A DNA stretch of 64,000 nucleotides from Clostridia bacterium (GTDB taxonomy: Bacteria; Bacillota; Clostridia; Oscillospirales; Acutalibacteraceae), in contig JAFQKF010000001.1 in NCBI GenBank assembly GCA_017397105.1, positions 1-64,000 of the forward strand, in the 5' to 3' direction. This document shows positions 1 through 7,825 of the stretch, piece after piece (the stretch's first letter is position 1; each line of letters starts with the position of its first letter). The notes below the pieces were generated by a model. That model had not been told where the DNA came from, searched no databases, and worked only from the letters and a program-made list of their open reading frames with translations. The position numbers were made by a program, and so were the translations under genes.

Positions 1-76
1 CAGAGCGGTGTTGATAGATACTGAAAGGTAAATTCCAATATACCGAACTGTTGTGATACAGGGAAAGATAAAAATT

Positions 77-113
77 GCCGCTGAAGAATCAAACGATTCC
101 TCGGCGGCTTTTT
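77..113. terminator. Bidirectional rho-independent terminator
   Basis: A 14-bp stem (77-90 with 95-108, wobble pairs only as imperfections) with an AAAC loop is followed by five T on the + strand and, read on the - strand, by an AATTTTTATC tract. It sits just past the stop of the catalase-like gene and would also end any + strand transcript entering from the left. Confidence 0.85.
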
Positions 114-117
114 GTTA

Positions 118-780
118 TCACTCAAAGGAAACAGGCTTTGTATCACCCGTGGCAAATGTGTTGGGGCCGGGATCTGACATAGAGAAATACATTTTCGCGG
201 CTTTGGTGGTGCCGAAATCACGGTTGGAGCCGGAATTCTGTACCTTGTTAAAAGCATCGCGGAACATCTGATTGTGGGCTTCCTCGCGATTGAGGAGAAA
301 ATCAATGGTCTCGCGCACCTTTTTGTCGTCGATCTGGCGGTAAAGGTATTCGTAAACCACCTTGGCGCGCTGTTCGGACGCGATGTTGCTGAGCAGGTCG
401 GCGCACAGATCGCCCGTAACCGTAACGTAATCCGCCGTCCAAGAATAACCCGAAGCGTTGATCAGACCGGGGTTAAGACCCAGGATTACGTGGGACTGGA
501 TCTCGCCGCAGGGCACCTTTTGGGCGTCAACATCATGACCGTTTAAGAGGTTTATGGTCTGTGCCACCATCTCCATATGACCAAGCTCCTCCGCCGCAAT
601 ATCAAGGAACAGATCTTTGATTTCGGGATCTTTGATTCGGAAACTCTGTGACATATACTGCATCGCCGCTTTCAACTCGCCGTTTCCTCCGCCAAGCTGT
701 TCTTGCAAAAGCACCGCGTACTGCGGATTGGGTCTCTCCACCGCCACGGGATGAAAAAGCATCTTTTCGTGTTTGAACAT
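118..780 (-). CDS. Manganese catalase family protein (CotJC-like)
   Basis: This 220-residue protein belongs to the dimanganese catalase/spore coat CotJC family, which disproportionates hydrogen peroxide to water and oxygen or forms part of the spore coat. The ferritin-like four-helix ligand set is visible: E35, E64/E65 with H68 (EELGHMEM), E136 and E166/E167 with H169 (EEAHNQMF). The length fits CotJC (about 190-220 residues) better than full catalases (about 270-300). An AAACGGAGG ribosome site lies just before the ATG. The usual partners cotJA and cotJB are not beside it, so it stands alone, bounded by its own terminator. Catalase activity rather than a purely structural role is inferred. 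Confidence 0.9.
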   Translation of the reverse strand: MFKHEKMLFHPVAVERPNPQYAVLLQEQLGGGNGELKAAMQYMSQSFRIKDPEIKDLFLDIAAEELGHMEMVAQTINLLNGHDVDAQKVPCGEIQSHVILGLNPGLINASGYSWTADYVTVTGDLCADLLSNIASEQRAKVVYEYLYRQIDDKKVRETIDFLLNREEAHNQMFRDAFNKVQNSGSNRDFGTTKAAKMYFSMSDPGPNTFATGDTKPVSFE

Positions 781-918
781 TTCACTACCTCCGTTTGTTT
801 TTTATATACGTTATTTTTGCCGATTCGGAGGCGGATATTCAAACACACAGTAAATAAGCTGTCTGTGTCCAAAGAAAAGGGGGTGAAGAAAAGACGGAGG
901 GTGCCATATCGTTATACT

Positions 919-2022
919 TTATCTGCTGAAATACTCTTCAATCTGAGCCATTCTGCTTTCCTGCTTTACTCCGAATGGGCAGCGGCTTTCGCAATGGCCG
1001 CATTTCAGGCACGCATCTGCCTTAACCGATAGCTTTGTATAATGGTTGGCTGCAATAGTGTCGCCTGCAAGAGCAAGGTCATAATACTTGTTTACAAGGC
1101 CAATATCTATTCCTGCAGGGCAGGGCTGGCAATGGTTGCAGTAAACGCAGGTGCCTGTAATCGTATCGGCAGTAAAAGTGGCTATAACGGAATAATCTTT
1201 TTCTTCGTTGCTTGCTGTGAGGAATTCAAGCACGGTATCAAGATGTTCCATTGTCTGAACTCCGGGAACAGCAGTCAGAACACCGGGGCGGTCAATGGCA
1301 TATTGCAGGCACTGTGTATGTGTGAGTGCAACGCCGAAGGGTGACTGCTCGGCACACAGAAGCTGACCCGCAAAAAATGGCTTCATAACGCTGATGCCCA
1401 CACCCTCACGTTCACAGCGCTTGAATAAATCGAAGCGTTCTTTGACGCTGCCGATGCCGTATTCATCGCCTTTTTCAAAGTCATAAGCAGGGTTTATTGA
1501 GAACATCATCATATCAATGAGTCCTGTGTCAATGATTCTGTTTGCAACGCTCGGAGTGTGGGAGGAAAACCCGATGTGGCGGACAACACCCTGTTCTTTT
1601 AACTCTTTTATGTAGTCAAGAACGCCGATTTCACACAGAGTGTCAAAATCCTCATCTTCATCAACACAGTGTAAAAAACCGAAATCAACGTAATCTGTGC
1701 CGAGCGCTTCAAGCTCCCACAAAAAGGTCTTTTTTATTGTATCAAAATCACGGCACCAACCGTACTCGCCGTTATCATCATATACCGCGCCGAAATGCAC
1801 CTGTAAAAATACTTTGTCACGGCAATCGCGGATAGCTCTGCCGATAGGTGCATAGGACGCACCTGCCGTGCAAAGGTCAAAAAAATTGATTCCGTTTTCA
1901 ACAGCCTTGCGGATTATAGCCTCAATCTCGTCAACGGGAGTTTTACCTATACCGCCCATTCCGAGGCCGAGTACGCTGAATTTTTCATTTTCGTTTCCGT
2001 GTGGCAGTTTTCTGTATTCCAT
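919..2022 (-). CDS. Aldo/keto reductase with C-terminal ferredoxin domain
   Basis: The first ~270 residues form an aldo/keto reductase TIM barrel: N-terminal GLGMGG segment, FFDLC near residue 49, the FLHCVD active-site His motif and the VPGVQTMEHLD cofactor-binding end. The last ~85 residues carry two cysteine clusters, CVYCNHCQPC and CLKCGHCESRC, typical of two [4Fe-4S] clusters. This architecture is known from the anaerobe COG1453 family, presumed to link NAD(P)H-dependent carbonyl reduction to ferredoxin; the substrate is unknown. The gene is monocistronic with a weak GGTGA ribosome site. The 138 bases between it and the catalase-like gene show no recognisable element. Confidence 0.88.
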   Translation of the reverse strand: MEYRKLPHGNENEKFSVLGLGMGGIGKTPVDEIEAIIRKAVENGINFFDLCTAGASYAPIGRAIRDCRDKVFLQVHFGAVYDDNGEYGWCRDFDTIKKTFLWELEALGTDYVDFGFLHCVDEDEDFDTLCEIGVLDYIKELKEQGVVRHIGFSSHTPSVANRIIDTGLIDMMMFSINPAYDFEKGDEYGIGSVKERFDLFKRCEREGVGISVMKPFFAGQLLCAEQSPFGVALTHTQCLQYAIDRPGVLTAVPGVQTMEHLDTVLEFLTASNEEKDYSVIATFTADTITGTCVYCNHCQPCPAGIDIGLVNKYYDLALAGDTIAANHYTKLSVKADACLKCGHCESRCPFGVKQESRMAQIEEYFSR

Positions 2023-2130
2023 AATTCATCACCGTTTTTTTTATTGTTTTTTAGAGGAGATTTAAATTAATTATATCATGTATAAACGGTAATTTCCACT
2101 AAAATAAAAGCCGAAACGGGCAGGGGATGA

Positions 2131-2165
2131 TAAAAAATCGGCAGGGAGCAAAAACCCTGCCGATT
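2131..2165 (-). terminator. Terminator of the SGNH hydrolase gene
   Basis: A perfect 11-bp stem (2136-2146 with 2155-2165) is followed on the - strand by a run of T (the A-run at 2132-2137 on the + strand). It lies 15 bases past the stop of the SGNH hydrolase gene. Confidence 0.85.
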
Positions 2166-2180
2166 ATGCTGTTTAGATTA

Positions 2181-3032
2181 TTAACCGATAACACTCATAA
2201 AGAAATTATAAATAACAGAAAGCGCATTGAAAACAGCTCCTGCAATTCGCAATGAAGAAGTGAAAACTGCAGAAATCTCAATGTCCTTACCTTTTGCGGT
2301 AATAACGGGAGCGGCATCGCTTCCGAGGTTTAGCTCATGGAGCTTATCAAGAATAACGTTCGCAATTATTTCGTTACCCTGTGAGCTGGGGTGAATTTCA
2401 TCATCTGCGTAGTTTGCCATGTCGTCGCCGAGTGCCATTGCAACGTCAACGATAACGATTTCGCCGGGATTTTCGGTGTTGTATTTTTCAATCGCTGCGT
2501 TTATTCTGTCCGCACCCTGCTGATAAGGGGCTCTGAGATAGCCGGACTGAGGATTATAGAGAGTCTGCATAAGAATAACCGCATCTGCGTTGTGTGAATT
2601 GATTATATCAATTATTTCGCAGAAGTTGGTATAGAATCCGTCTGCGATTCTGTCAAATTCGGAGTGATCGCCTTTTACTATTGAATCAAACATAAGACCG
2701 ATGAGATTACTCATAAGGAAATCGTTGCCGCCGATTGATATGCTGATGATATCCGCTTTTTTAAGGTCGGCAATTACCGCTTCGTCTTTGAGGCGGTTTA
2801 TGAGATTTGTTGTGGTGTGGCCGGGGATTGCATGATTTGCATAATCATAGCCGTTGGTATCGGCAACAATTTTGCCGTAGCAGGCTTCTTTTGAATTTGA
2901 AATTCCTGAACCGTAGGCAATGGAATCGCCCAGCACAAGATAAAACTGCCTTTCATTTTCAGCATATCCGCAAACTGCGAATACACCGAGAATCATTATA
3001 ACGCTTAAAATGATTGCTGTAATCTTTTTCAT
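2181..3032 (-). CDS. Secreted SGNH/GDSL-family hydrolase
   Basis: The 283-residue protein begins with a signal peptide (MKKITAIILSVIMILG, likely cleaved near AYAE). It then shows the SGNH blocks: LVLGDSIAYG with catalytic Ser37, SIGGNDF (block III Asn) and DEIHPSSQG with the Asp/His pair. It should be an extracellular esterase, lipase or carbohydrate deacetylase. The start used has a GGAGG site 9 bases upstream; an ORF start 19 codons earlier has no such site. The last ~40 residues form a hydrophobic tail ending in MSVIG, resembling tails on other secreted proteins here. It is divergent from the GH3 gene. Confidence 0.88.
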   Translation of the reverse strand: MKKITAIILSVIMILGVFAVCGYAENERQFYLVLGDSIAYGSGISNSKEACYGKIVADTNGYDYANHAIPGHTTTNLINRLKDEAVIADLKKADIISISIGGNDFLMSNLIGLMFDSIVKGDHSEFDRIADGFYTNFCEIIDIINSHNADAVILMQTLYNPQSGYLRAPYQQGADRINAAIEKYNTENPGEIVIVDVAMALGDDMANYADDEIHPSSQGNEIIANVILDKLHELNLGSDAAPVITAKGKDIEISAVFTSSLRIAGAVFNALSVIYNFFMSVIG

Positions 3033-3060
3033 TTTTATTTCCTCCTTTTCCGTTGTTTTT

Positions 3061-3089
3061 AATATATCATCATATTGTTCCTCAGTCAA
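3061..3089 (-). promoter_or_regulatory. Sigma-A promoter for the SGNH hydrolase gene
   Basis: On the - strand TTGACT (3084-3089) is followed after 17 bases by TATATT (3061-3066), close to the sigma-A consensus and about 30 bases upstream of the start codon. No promoter was experimentally shown; this is sequence matching. Confidence 0.65.
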
Positions 3090-3151
3090 TAATTATTTTA
3101 AGGAACTAAAACGAGATTGTAAAAATAAATGTATAAATTTAAATTTCTATA

Positions 3152-3180
3152 TTGATAAAATAAATGAATGAAAGTATAAT
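3152..3180 (+). promoter_or_regulatory. Sigma-A promoter for the permuted GH3 gene
   Basis: TTGATA (3152-3157), a 17-base spacer and a perfect TATAAT (3175-3180) lie 32 bases before the GH3 start codon. With the opposite-strand promoter at 3061-3089 it makes a divergent control region. Confidence 0.75.
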
Positions 3181-3211
3181 GAAATCAAGAATTGAGCAAA
3201 GAGGTGTTTCG

Positions 3212-5815
3212 ATGAAAAAGAAATTTTTGAAAGTAATATCCCTTGCCCTTGTGTTATGTGTTTTTTTCGGCAATACAGCGTTTGCAACAAGCGGCGATGT
3301 TGACCGTGAAATCATTGCCGAAACCCGTGAAACAGCAGTGCAGATTGAAAGCGAAGGCATTGTTCTGCTGAAAAACGAAGATGATTTTCTCCCTCTTGAG
3401 AATAAAAAGGTCAATATCTTCGGAGCGGGCTCGGTTTGTCCGTTTTTCGGCGGAGCAGGCTCCGGTGCCATAACTACCGATGACCCTGTAACTCTCTATG
3501 AGGCATTTGAAGCAGAGGGAATAGAATATAATGTCGAGCTTCGTTCGCTTTATGAAAAGCATTGTCTCTCAAATGAACTTCCCAAAACGGACAATACCGT
3601 TATCAACAATCTTCTTCAGGTGCTTCTTGCAAAGAATACCCTTGAGGAAATGAATCCGAAGCACCTCACTCAGGAGTTGCTTAAAAACGCAGTTGAGTTT
3701 TCGGATACCGCAATAATCGTTATCAGCCGCACTAGTGCGGAGGGTACTGACCATACGGTTGAAACCTTAAGTCTTTCCGATGATGAAAAAGCAATGGTTG
3801 AAAAGGTTACATCCGCATTTGAAAACGTTGTTGTGCTTTTTAACATAGGCAACGTCATGGAAACGGGCTGGATTGATGAATATGAAAGCATCAAAGCTGC
3901 GGCGATCATATGGATTCCCGGCGAATTCGGAATGACAGCTGTGCCACGGATGCTTGACGGAAAGGTTAATCCGTCAGGAAAGCTTACGGATACAATTGCT
4001 TACAGCATTGCAGACCACCCCTCAAGTGAATGCTTTGGCAGTAATGAGTATGAGGGCGGAGAGCATTTCGTTGAATACTATGAAGGTATCTATATCGGCT
4101 ACCGTTATTTTGAAACTTTCGCAAAAGATAAGGTGCAGTATCCTTTCGGCTACGGCCTTTCATACACAAGCTTTGATAAAGAAGTTGTTTCAACCGATTT
4201 TGATGCTCAAACAATATCCGTAAAAGTCAGAGTTACAAATACGGGCGATGTTGCAGGCAAGGAGGTGGTTCAGCTTTATTACAGCGCTCCCTATACAAAG
4301 GGCGGTATTGAAAAAAGCGCAATTTGTCTTGGCGGTTTTGCAAAAACCGCTATGCTTGACCCCGGGGAAGGCGAAACACTTACAATTTCATTTAAAACGG
4401 ATGATATGGCATCCTATGACTATAAAGAAAACGAAGCCTGGGTGCTTGAAAAAGGTACATATAAAATAATTGTCGCAAACGATGTCAGAAATCATATTGC
4501 AGCATATGATTACGATATTGCAGAAACGAAAATAATCAAAAACGATTCCGCAACAGGTACAGAAATCGAGAATCTTTTTGAAGATATTTACAGCGGATAC
4601 GAGATTATGTCAAGAGCCGATGCTGATGGCACATATCCCGAACTGCGAGAGCTTGATAAAGACGATTATCTTATTGACGTTGATAAAACTCCAGACTCCG
4701 TAACCGAAGGCGAAGCACCCAAAATTGGTGTCAGGTACGGCAAAACAATCACTTTACAGGATGTTGCGAAGGATGAAAGCCTGTGGGATGCATTTCTCGA
4801 TCAGCTTACTCTTGATGAAATGACAATGCTTGTTATCAACGGCGGCTATGAAACCCATGGTGTTGAGCGCCTCGGAATCCCTCACACAATGGATAACGAC
4901 GGCCCTTCAAGCGTCAAAGGCAGAAACGGGCTTGTTTATACCGACAGCGGTACAGCTTATCCTTGCGCAACTGCAATTGGTTGCACGTGGAACGTTGACC
5001 TTGCTTATCAGATGGGTAAGGGCGCAGGCAAAGAGGCGGCAGATATGGGTACCGATACCTGGTATGCTCCAGGCGCAAATATTCACCGTAATCCCAGAGG
5101 TGGCAGAAACTTTGAATATTTCTCGGAGGACCCGATAATTTCAGGTGTAATGGCGGCAGAAATTATCAAGGGAGCAAACTCCGAAAGTCTTGTAACAACA
5201 ATCAAACACTTTGCTCTAAATGACCAGGAATCTCACAGAACAGGCGTTTTTACCTGGTGCGATGAGCAGACGATGCGTGAAATCTATCTCAAGGCATTTG
5301 AAATTCCCGTTAAGGAATCACGGCCAAAGGGCATTATGTCGGCGTATAACCGCATTGGCACAAAATGGTGCGGTTCAAGCTCTGCACTTCTCAAGGACTT
5401 GCTACGTGAAGAATGGGGATTTGAAGGCTTTGTTGTTTCTGACTATTCATCGAATTTCACGGGTGGCGGATATATGAGCCCGGTTCTTGCTGTCTATAAC
5501 GGCAACGATACCATTCTTTCGGGTATGTGGGCACTGCAGGTCATTCAGCATAAAGCGGCTGTAAAGCTTGCCTATGCAAAAGATCCTATAGGTTTTGGCA
5601 ACGCTTTGCGTGAAGCATGCAAGAATCTTTGCATTATGAAAATGGAAACAAAGGCATTCAAAAATCCTGAAATAACATACGACTCTTCACTTATCGGCTC
5701 GCTTGATACGTTTGACGACTGGAATTTTGAATTCCCTTACGTTTTCACCTTAATAAGATTTGTTTTGAACAATATTCTTAACGTCGTAATCTATGCTTTC
5801 AGATTTATTTTGTGA
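3212..5815 (+). CDS. Secreted GH3 beta-glucosidase with permuted domain order
   Basis: An 867-residue glycoside hydrolase family 3 enzyme with a signal peptide (MKKKFLKVISLALVLCVFFG). The order is reversed from standard GH3: the alpha/beta sandwich domain comes first (IVLLKNEDDFLPL near the N-terminus, GYGLSYTSF), then an FnIII-like domain (VTNTGDVAGKEVVQLYY), then the TIM barrel (GIPHTMDNDGPSS, KHFALNDQE, GFVVSDY with nucleophile Asp744). Such C-to-N permuted beta-glucosidases are known from Ruminococcus albus and Butyrivibrio. The C-terminus ends in a hydrophobic segment (about 25 residues), perhaps a surface anchor. GAGGTG precedes the chosen ATG; the longer ORF start lacks a signal peptide. 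The esterase follows after 19 bases. Confidence 0.92.
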   Translation: MKKKFLKVISLALVLCVFFGNTAFATSGDVDREIIAETRETAVQIESEGIVLLKNEDDFLPLENKKVNIFGAGSVCPFFGGAGSGAITTDDPVTLYEAFEAEGIEYNVELRSLYEKHCLSNELPKTDNTVINNLLQVLLAKNTLEEMNPKHLTQELLKNAVEFSDTAIIVISRTSAEGTDHTVETLSLSDDEKAMVEKVTSAFENVVVLFNIGNVMETGWIDEYESIKAAAIIWIPGEFGMTAVPRMLDGKVNPSGKLTDTIAYSIADHPSSECFGSNEYEGGEHFVEYYEGIYIGYRYFETFAKDKVQYPFGYGLSYTSFDKEVVSTDFDAQTISVKVRVTNTGDVAGKEVVQLYYSAPYTKGGIEKSAICLGGFAKTAMLDPGEGETLTISFKTDDMASYDYKENEAWVLEKGTYKIIVANDVRNHIAAYDYDIAETKIIKNDSATGTEIENLFEDIYSGYEIMSRADADGTYPELRELDKDDYLIDVDKTPDSVTEGEAPKIGVRYGKTITLQDVAKDESLWDAFLDQLTLDEMTMLVINGGYETHGVERLGIPHTMDNDGPSSVKGRNGLVYTDSGTAYPCATAIGCTWNVDLAYQMGKGAGKEAADMGTDTWYAPGANIHRNPRGGRNFEYFSEDPIISGVMAAEIIKGANSESLVTTIKHFALNDQESHRTGVFTWCDEQTMREIYLKAFEIPVKESRPKGIMSAYNRIGTKWCGSSSALLKDLLREEWGFEGFVVSDYSSNFTGGGYMSPVLAVYNGNDTILSGMWALQVIQHKAAVKLAYAKDPIGFGNALREACKNLCIMKMETKAFKNPEITYDSSLIGSLDTFDDWNFEFPYVFTLIRFVLNNILNVVIYAFRFIL

Positions 5816-5834
5816 TTAAAAAGGAGAGAGAAAA

Positions 5835-6719
5835 ATGTTAGAGATTTTACAGAGAATAATTGCAGTTATACTTTCTTCATTCAGTGTTTTTTCAACTTTC
5901 ATCAGTGGCTTATCGTTTGAAAAATACGATGTATTCAAAAACCTTGCTTACGGCGATGCCGAAAGAAACGTTATTGATATCTATGTTCCCGAATCCGCAT
6001 ATTATAATGAGCATAACGGCGTTATTCTTTATATTCACGGCGGATCGTGGACGGGCGGTAACAAAGAGGATATGGCAGAAAAATGCGAAAGATTCGCAAA
6101 GAAAGGCTATATCACCGCAACAATGAATTATACCCTCTATGCAGACGGCCTTTTCGGCAAGGTGACTGCACTTACGATGTGCGATGAAATAGACAAAGCG
6201 ATCGATAAAATAAAGGATTTTTCAGAGGAGAAAGAACTTAATATCACAAAACTTGCTGTTTCGGGTTATTCTGCAGGAGCGCATCTTTCAATGCTTTACG
6301 GGTTTTCAATGGCAGATGAATCTGCGATAGAGCTTGCGTTTACCGCCAATCAGGTAGGTCCCTCCGATTTTCATTCTGAAGTGTGGGGCAGCATAGGTCT
6401 TGCAAGTATGCTTTCGGGAATTGAAATTACGGAAGAAATGATTGCAAACGGAGAAGCTGAAAAAGTGATAAACCTCGTTTCACCCACAGCTTATGTAACA
6501 AAAGATACCGTTCCCTCTGTTCTTGCTTACGGCGGCACGGATATGATAGTACCCTCCGGTAACGCCGAAAGAATAAAAGTTGCTTTTGAAAGTGCAGGTG
6601 CGGTTCATAACTTCATTCTCTATCCGCTTTCCAATCACGGCCTCGGTCTTGATCCGTTGTGTGAAATGGAATACATAAATACGGTTGAACAGTATTGTGT
6701 GCAATATTTCGGATATTGA
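5835..6719 (+). CDS. Alpha/beta hydrolase, esterase (Aes/BD-FAE type)
   Basis: A 294-residue alpha/beta hydrolase of the COG0657 esterase type. Visible are the oxyanion-hole motif HGGSW (68-72), nucleophile elbow GYSAG (Ser146), a late GGTDMIVP Asp and SNHG His. Residues 1-28 are strongly hydrophobic and could be a signal anchor, so the enzyme is probably membrane-bound or exported. It lies 19 bases after the GH3 gene behind an AAGGAGAG site and is likely co-transcribed, suggesting removal of ester groups (acetyl or feruloyl) from the same glycan that the glucosidase cleaves; that coupling is inference. Confidence 0.85.
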   Translation: MLEILQRIIAVILSSFSVFSTFISGLSFEKYDVFKNLAYGDAERNVIDIYVPESAYYNEHNGVILYIHGGSWTGGNKEDMAEKCERFAKKGYITATMNYTLYADGLFGKVTALTMCDEIDKAIDKIKDFSEEKELNITKLAVSGYSAGAHLSMLYGFSMADESAIELAFTANQVGPSDFHSEVWGSIGLASMLSGIEITEEMIANGEAEKVINLVSPTAYVTKDTVPSVLAYGGTDMIVPSGNAERIKVAFESAGAVHNFILYPLSNHGLGLDPLCEMEYINTVEQYCVQYFGY

Positions 6720-6840
6720 ATAAAAACTAAACGGAAATCTAAACTATAAAAACAGTCAGATACTCTACAGCTTGTTCTGAACGGGCATTAAGTAACACAA
6801 GGACTGATGATACAGATAAAACCGCTCTCTTTCGATTCTG

Positions 6841-6881
6841 AACTGCCCCAAATTGTACTGTCCGCACAATTTGGGGCAGTT
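6841..6881. repeat. Perfect 16-bp inverted repeat, 9-base loop
   Basis: AACTGCCCCAAATTGT (6841-6856) is followed after nine bases by its exact complement (6866-6881). Neither strand has a T-run after the stem, so it is not a standard terminator. It lies between the convergent esterase and TrmH genes (interval 6720-6900, otherwise featureless) and may act as an mRNA 3' end stabiliser or be a small repeat element. Confidence 0.7.
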
Positions 6882-6900
6882 CACGCACCGAAGATGCGGT

Positions 6901-7728
6901 TTACTGCTTTTTTATTTCGTTATGTTTATCTGCAAGCTGATAGAAAGCAACTGCGGAAGCCGCGGCAACGTTGAGCGAATCAACACCGTGATACATCGGT
7001 ATTTTTACGGTAAAATCACAGTCGGATATAGTGCTGTCCGAAAGACCGTCGCCCTCAGTTCCCATAATAATGGCGAGCTTGTTTTCTGCTGCAAGCCTCG
7101 GGTCGCTGATGGAAAGAGAATTATCTTTAAGTGCCATAGCTACCGTTTTAAACCCGAGTGCCTTTATTTCATCAAGGCTTTCATCGTCTGAAAACGTCCA
7201 TTCAATCTGAAACACTGTGCCCATACTGACTCTTGCGGCGCGTCTGTACAGGGGGTCTGAACATCCGGGGGTAAGGATTACCGCATCCATGCCGAGTGCC
7301 GCGGCGCTGCGTATTATGGCGCCCACGTTGGTAGGATTCATAACCTTGTCAAGTATAACTATTCTTCTTTTGTTTTCACAGACTTCTTTTACGCAGGGCA
7401 GGGGCTTTCGCTTCATCGCGCAAAGCATACCTCTTGTAAGCTTGAAGCCCGTCAGCTGAGTGAGAACATCAAATTCTGCGCAAAAAACGGGTACGTCCCC
7501 GATACGGGCAAGAATCTGCTTGCCTTCGCCCTCGATATGCCTTTTTTCCATAAGACATGAAACGGGCTCATATCCTGCATCAAGAGCCCGTTCAATGACC
7601 TTCGGGCTTTCAGCAATAAACAAGCCTTTTTCCGGGAATTCCCTGTTCAGCAGCTGAACCTCACTCAATCGAGCATATACGTCAAGCTCGGGGGCGAGGA
7701 AATCTGTTATTTCGATAGTGTTGTTCAT
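6901..7728 (-). CDS. TrmH/SpoU family RNA 2'-O-methyltransferase
   Basis: A 275-residue SPOUT methyltransferase. The C-terminal half carries the three family motifs: NPTNVGAIIRSAAALG (motif 1), IIMGTEGDGLS (motif 2) and IPMYHGVDSLNVAAASAVAFY-type motif 3 forming the SAM-binding trefoil knot. The N-terminal ~100 residues resemble the SpoU substrate-binding domain (AESPKVIERALDAG). It likely methylates a ribose in rRNA or tRNA in the cytoplasm; the exact nucleotide cannot be read from sequence. The ATG at 7728 has a GGAG site; an in-frame ATG 48 bases upstream has none. Confidence 0.9.
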   Translation of the reverse strand: MNNTIEITDFLAPELDVYARLSEVQLLNREFPEKGLFIAESPKVIERALDAGYEPVSCLMEKRHIEGEGKQILARIGDVPVFCAEFDVLTQLTGFKLTRGMLCAMKRKPLPCVKEVCENKRRIVILDKVMNPTNVGAIIRSAAALGMDAVILTPGCSDPLYRRAARVSMGTVFQIEWTFSDDESLDEIKALGFKTVAMALKDNSLSISDPRLAAENKLAIIMGTEGDGLSDSTISDCDFTVKIPMYHGVDSLNVAAASAVAFYQLADKHNEIKKQ

Positions 7729-7825
7729 ATTATTCTCCGTTGTGTTGATAAGTACAGATGAATCGGAAGTTTTCATCTGTACGATTGTAAATCCTTGATT
7801 TTCGGTTTGCCGTTAAAGTACGGAT

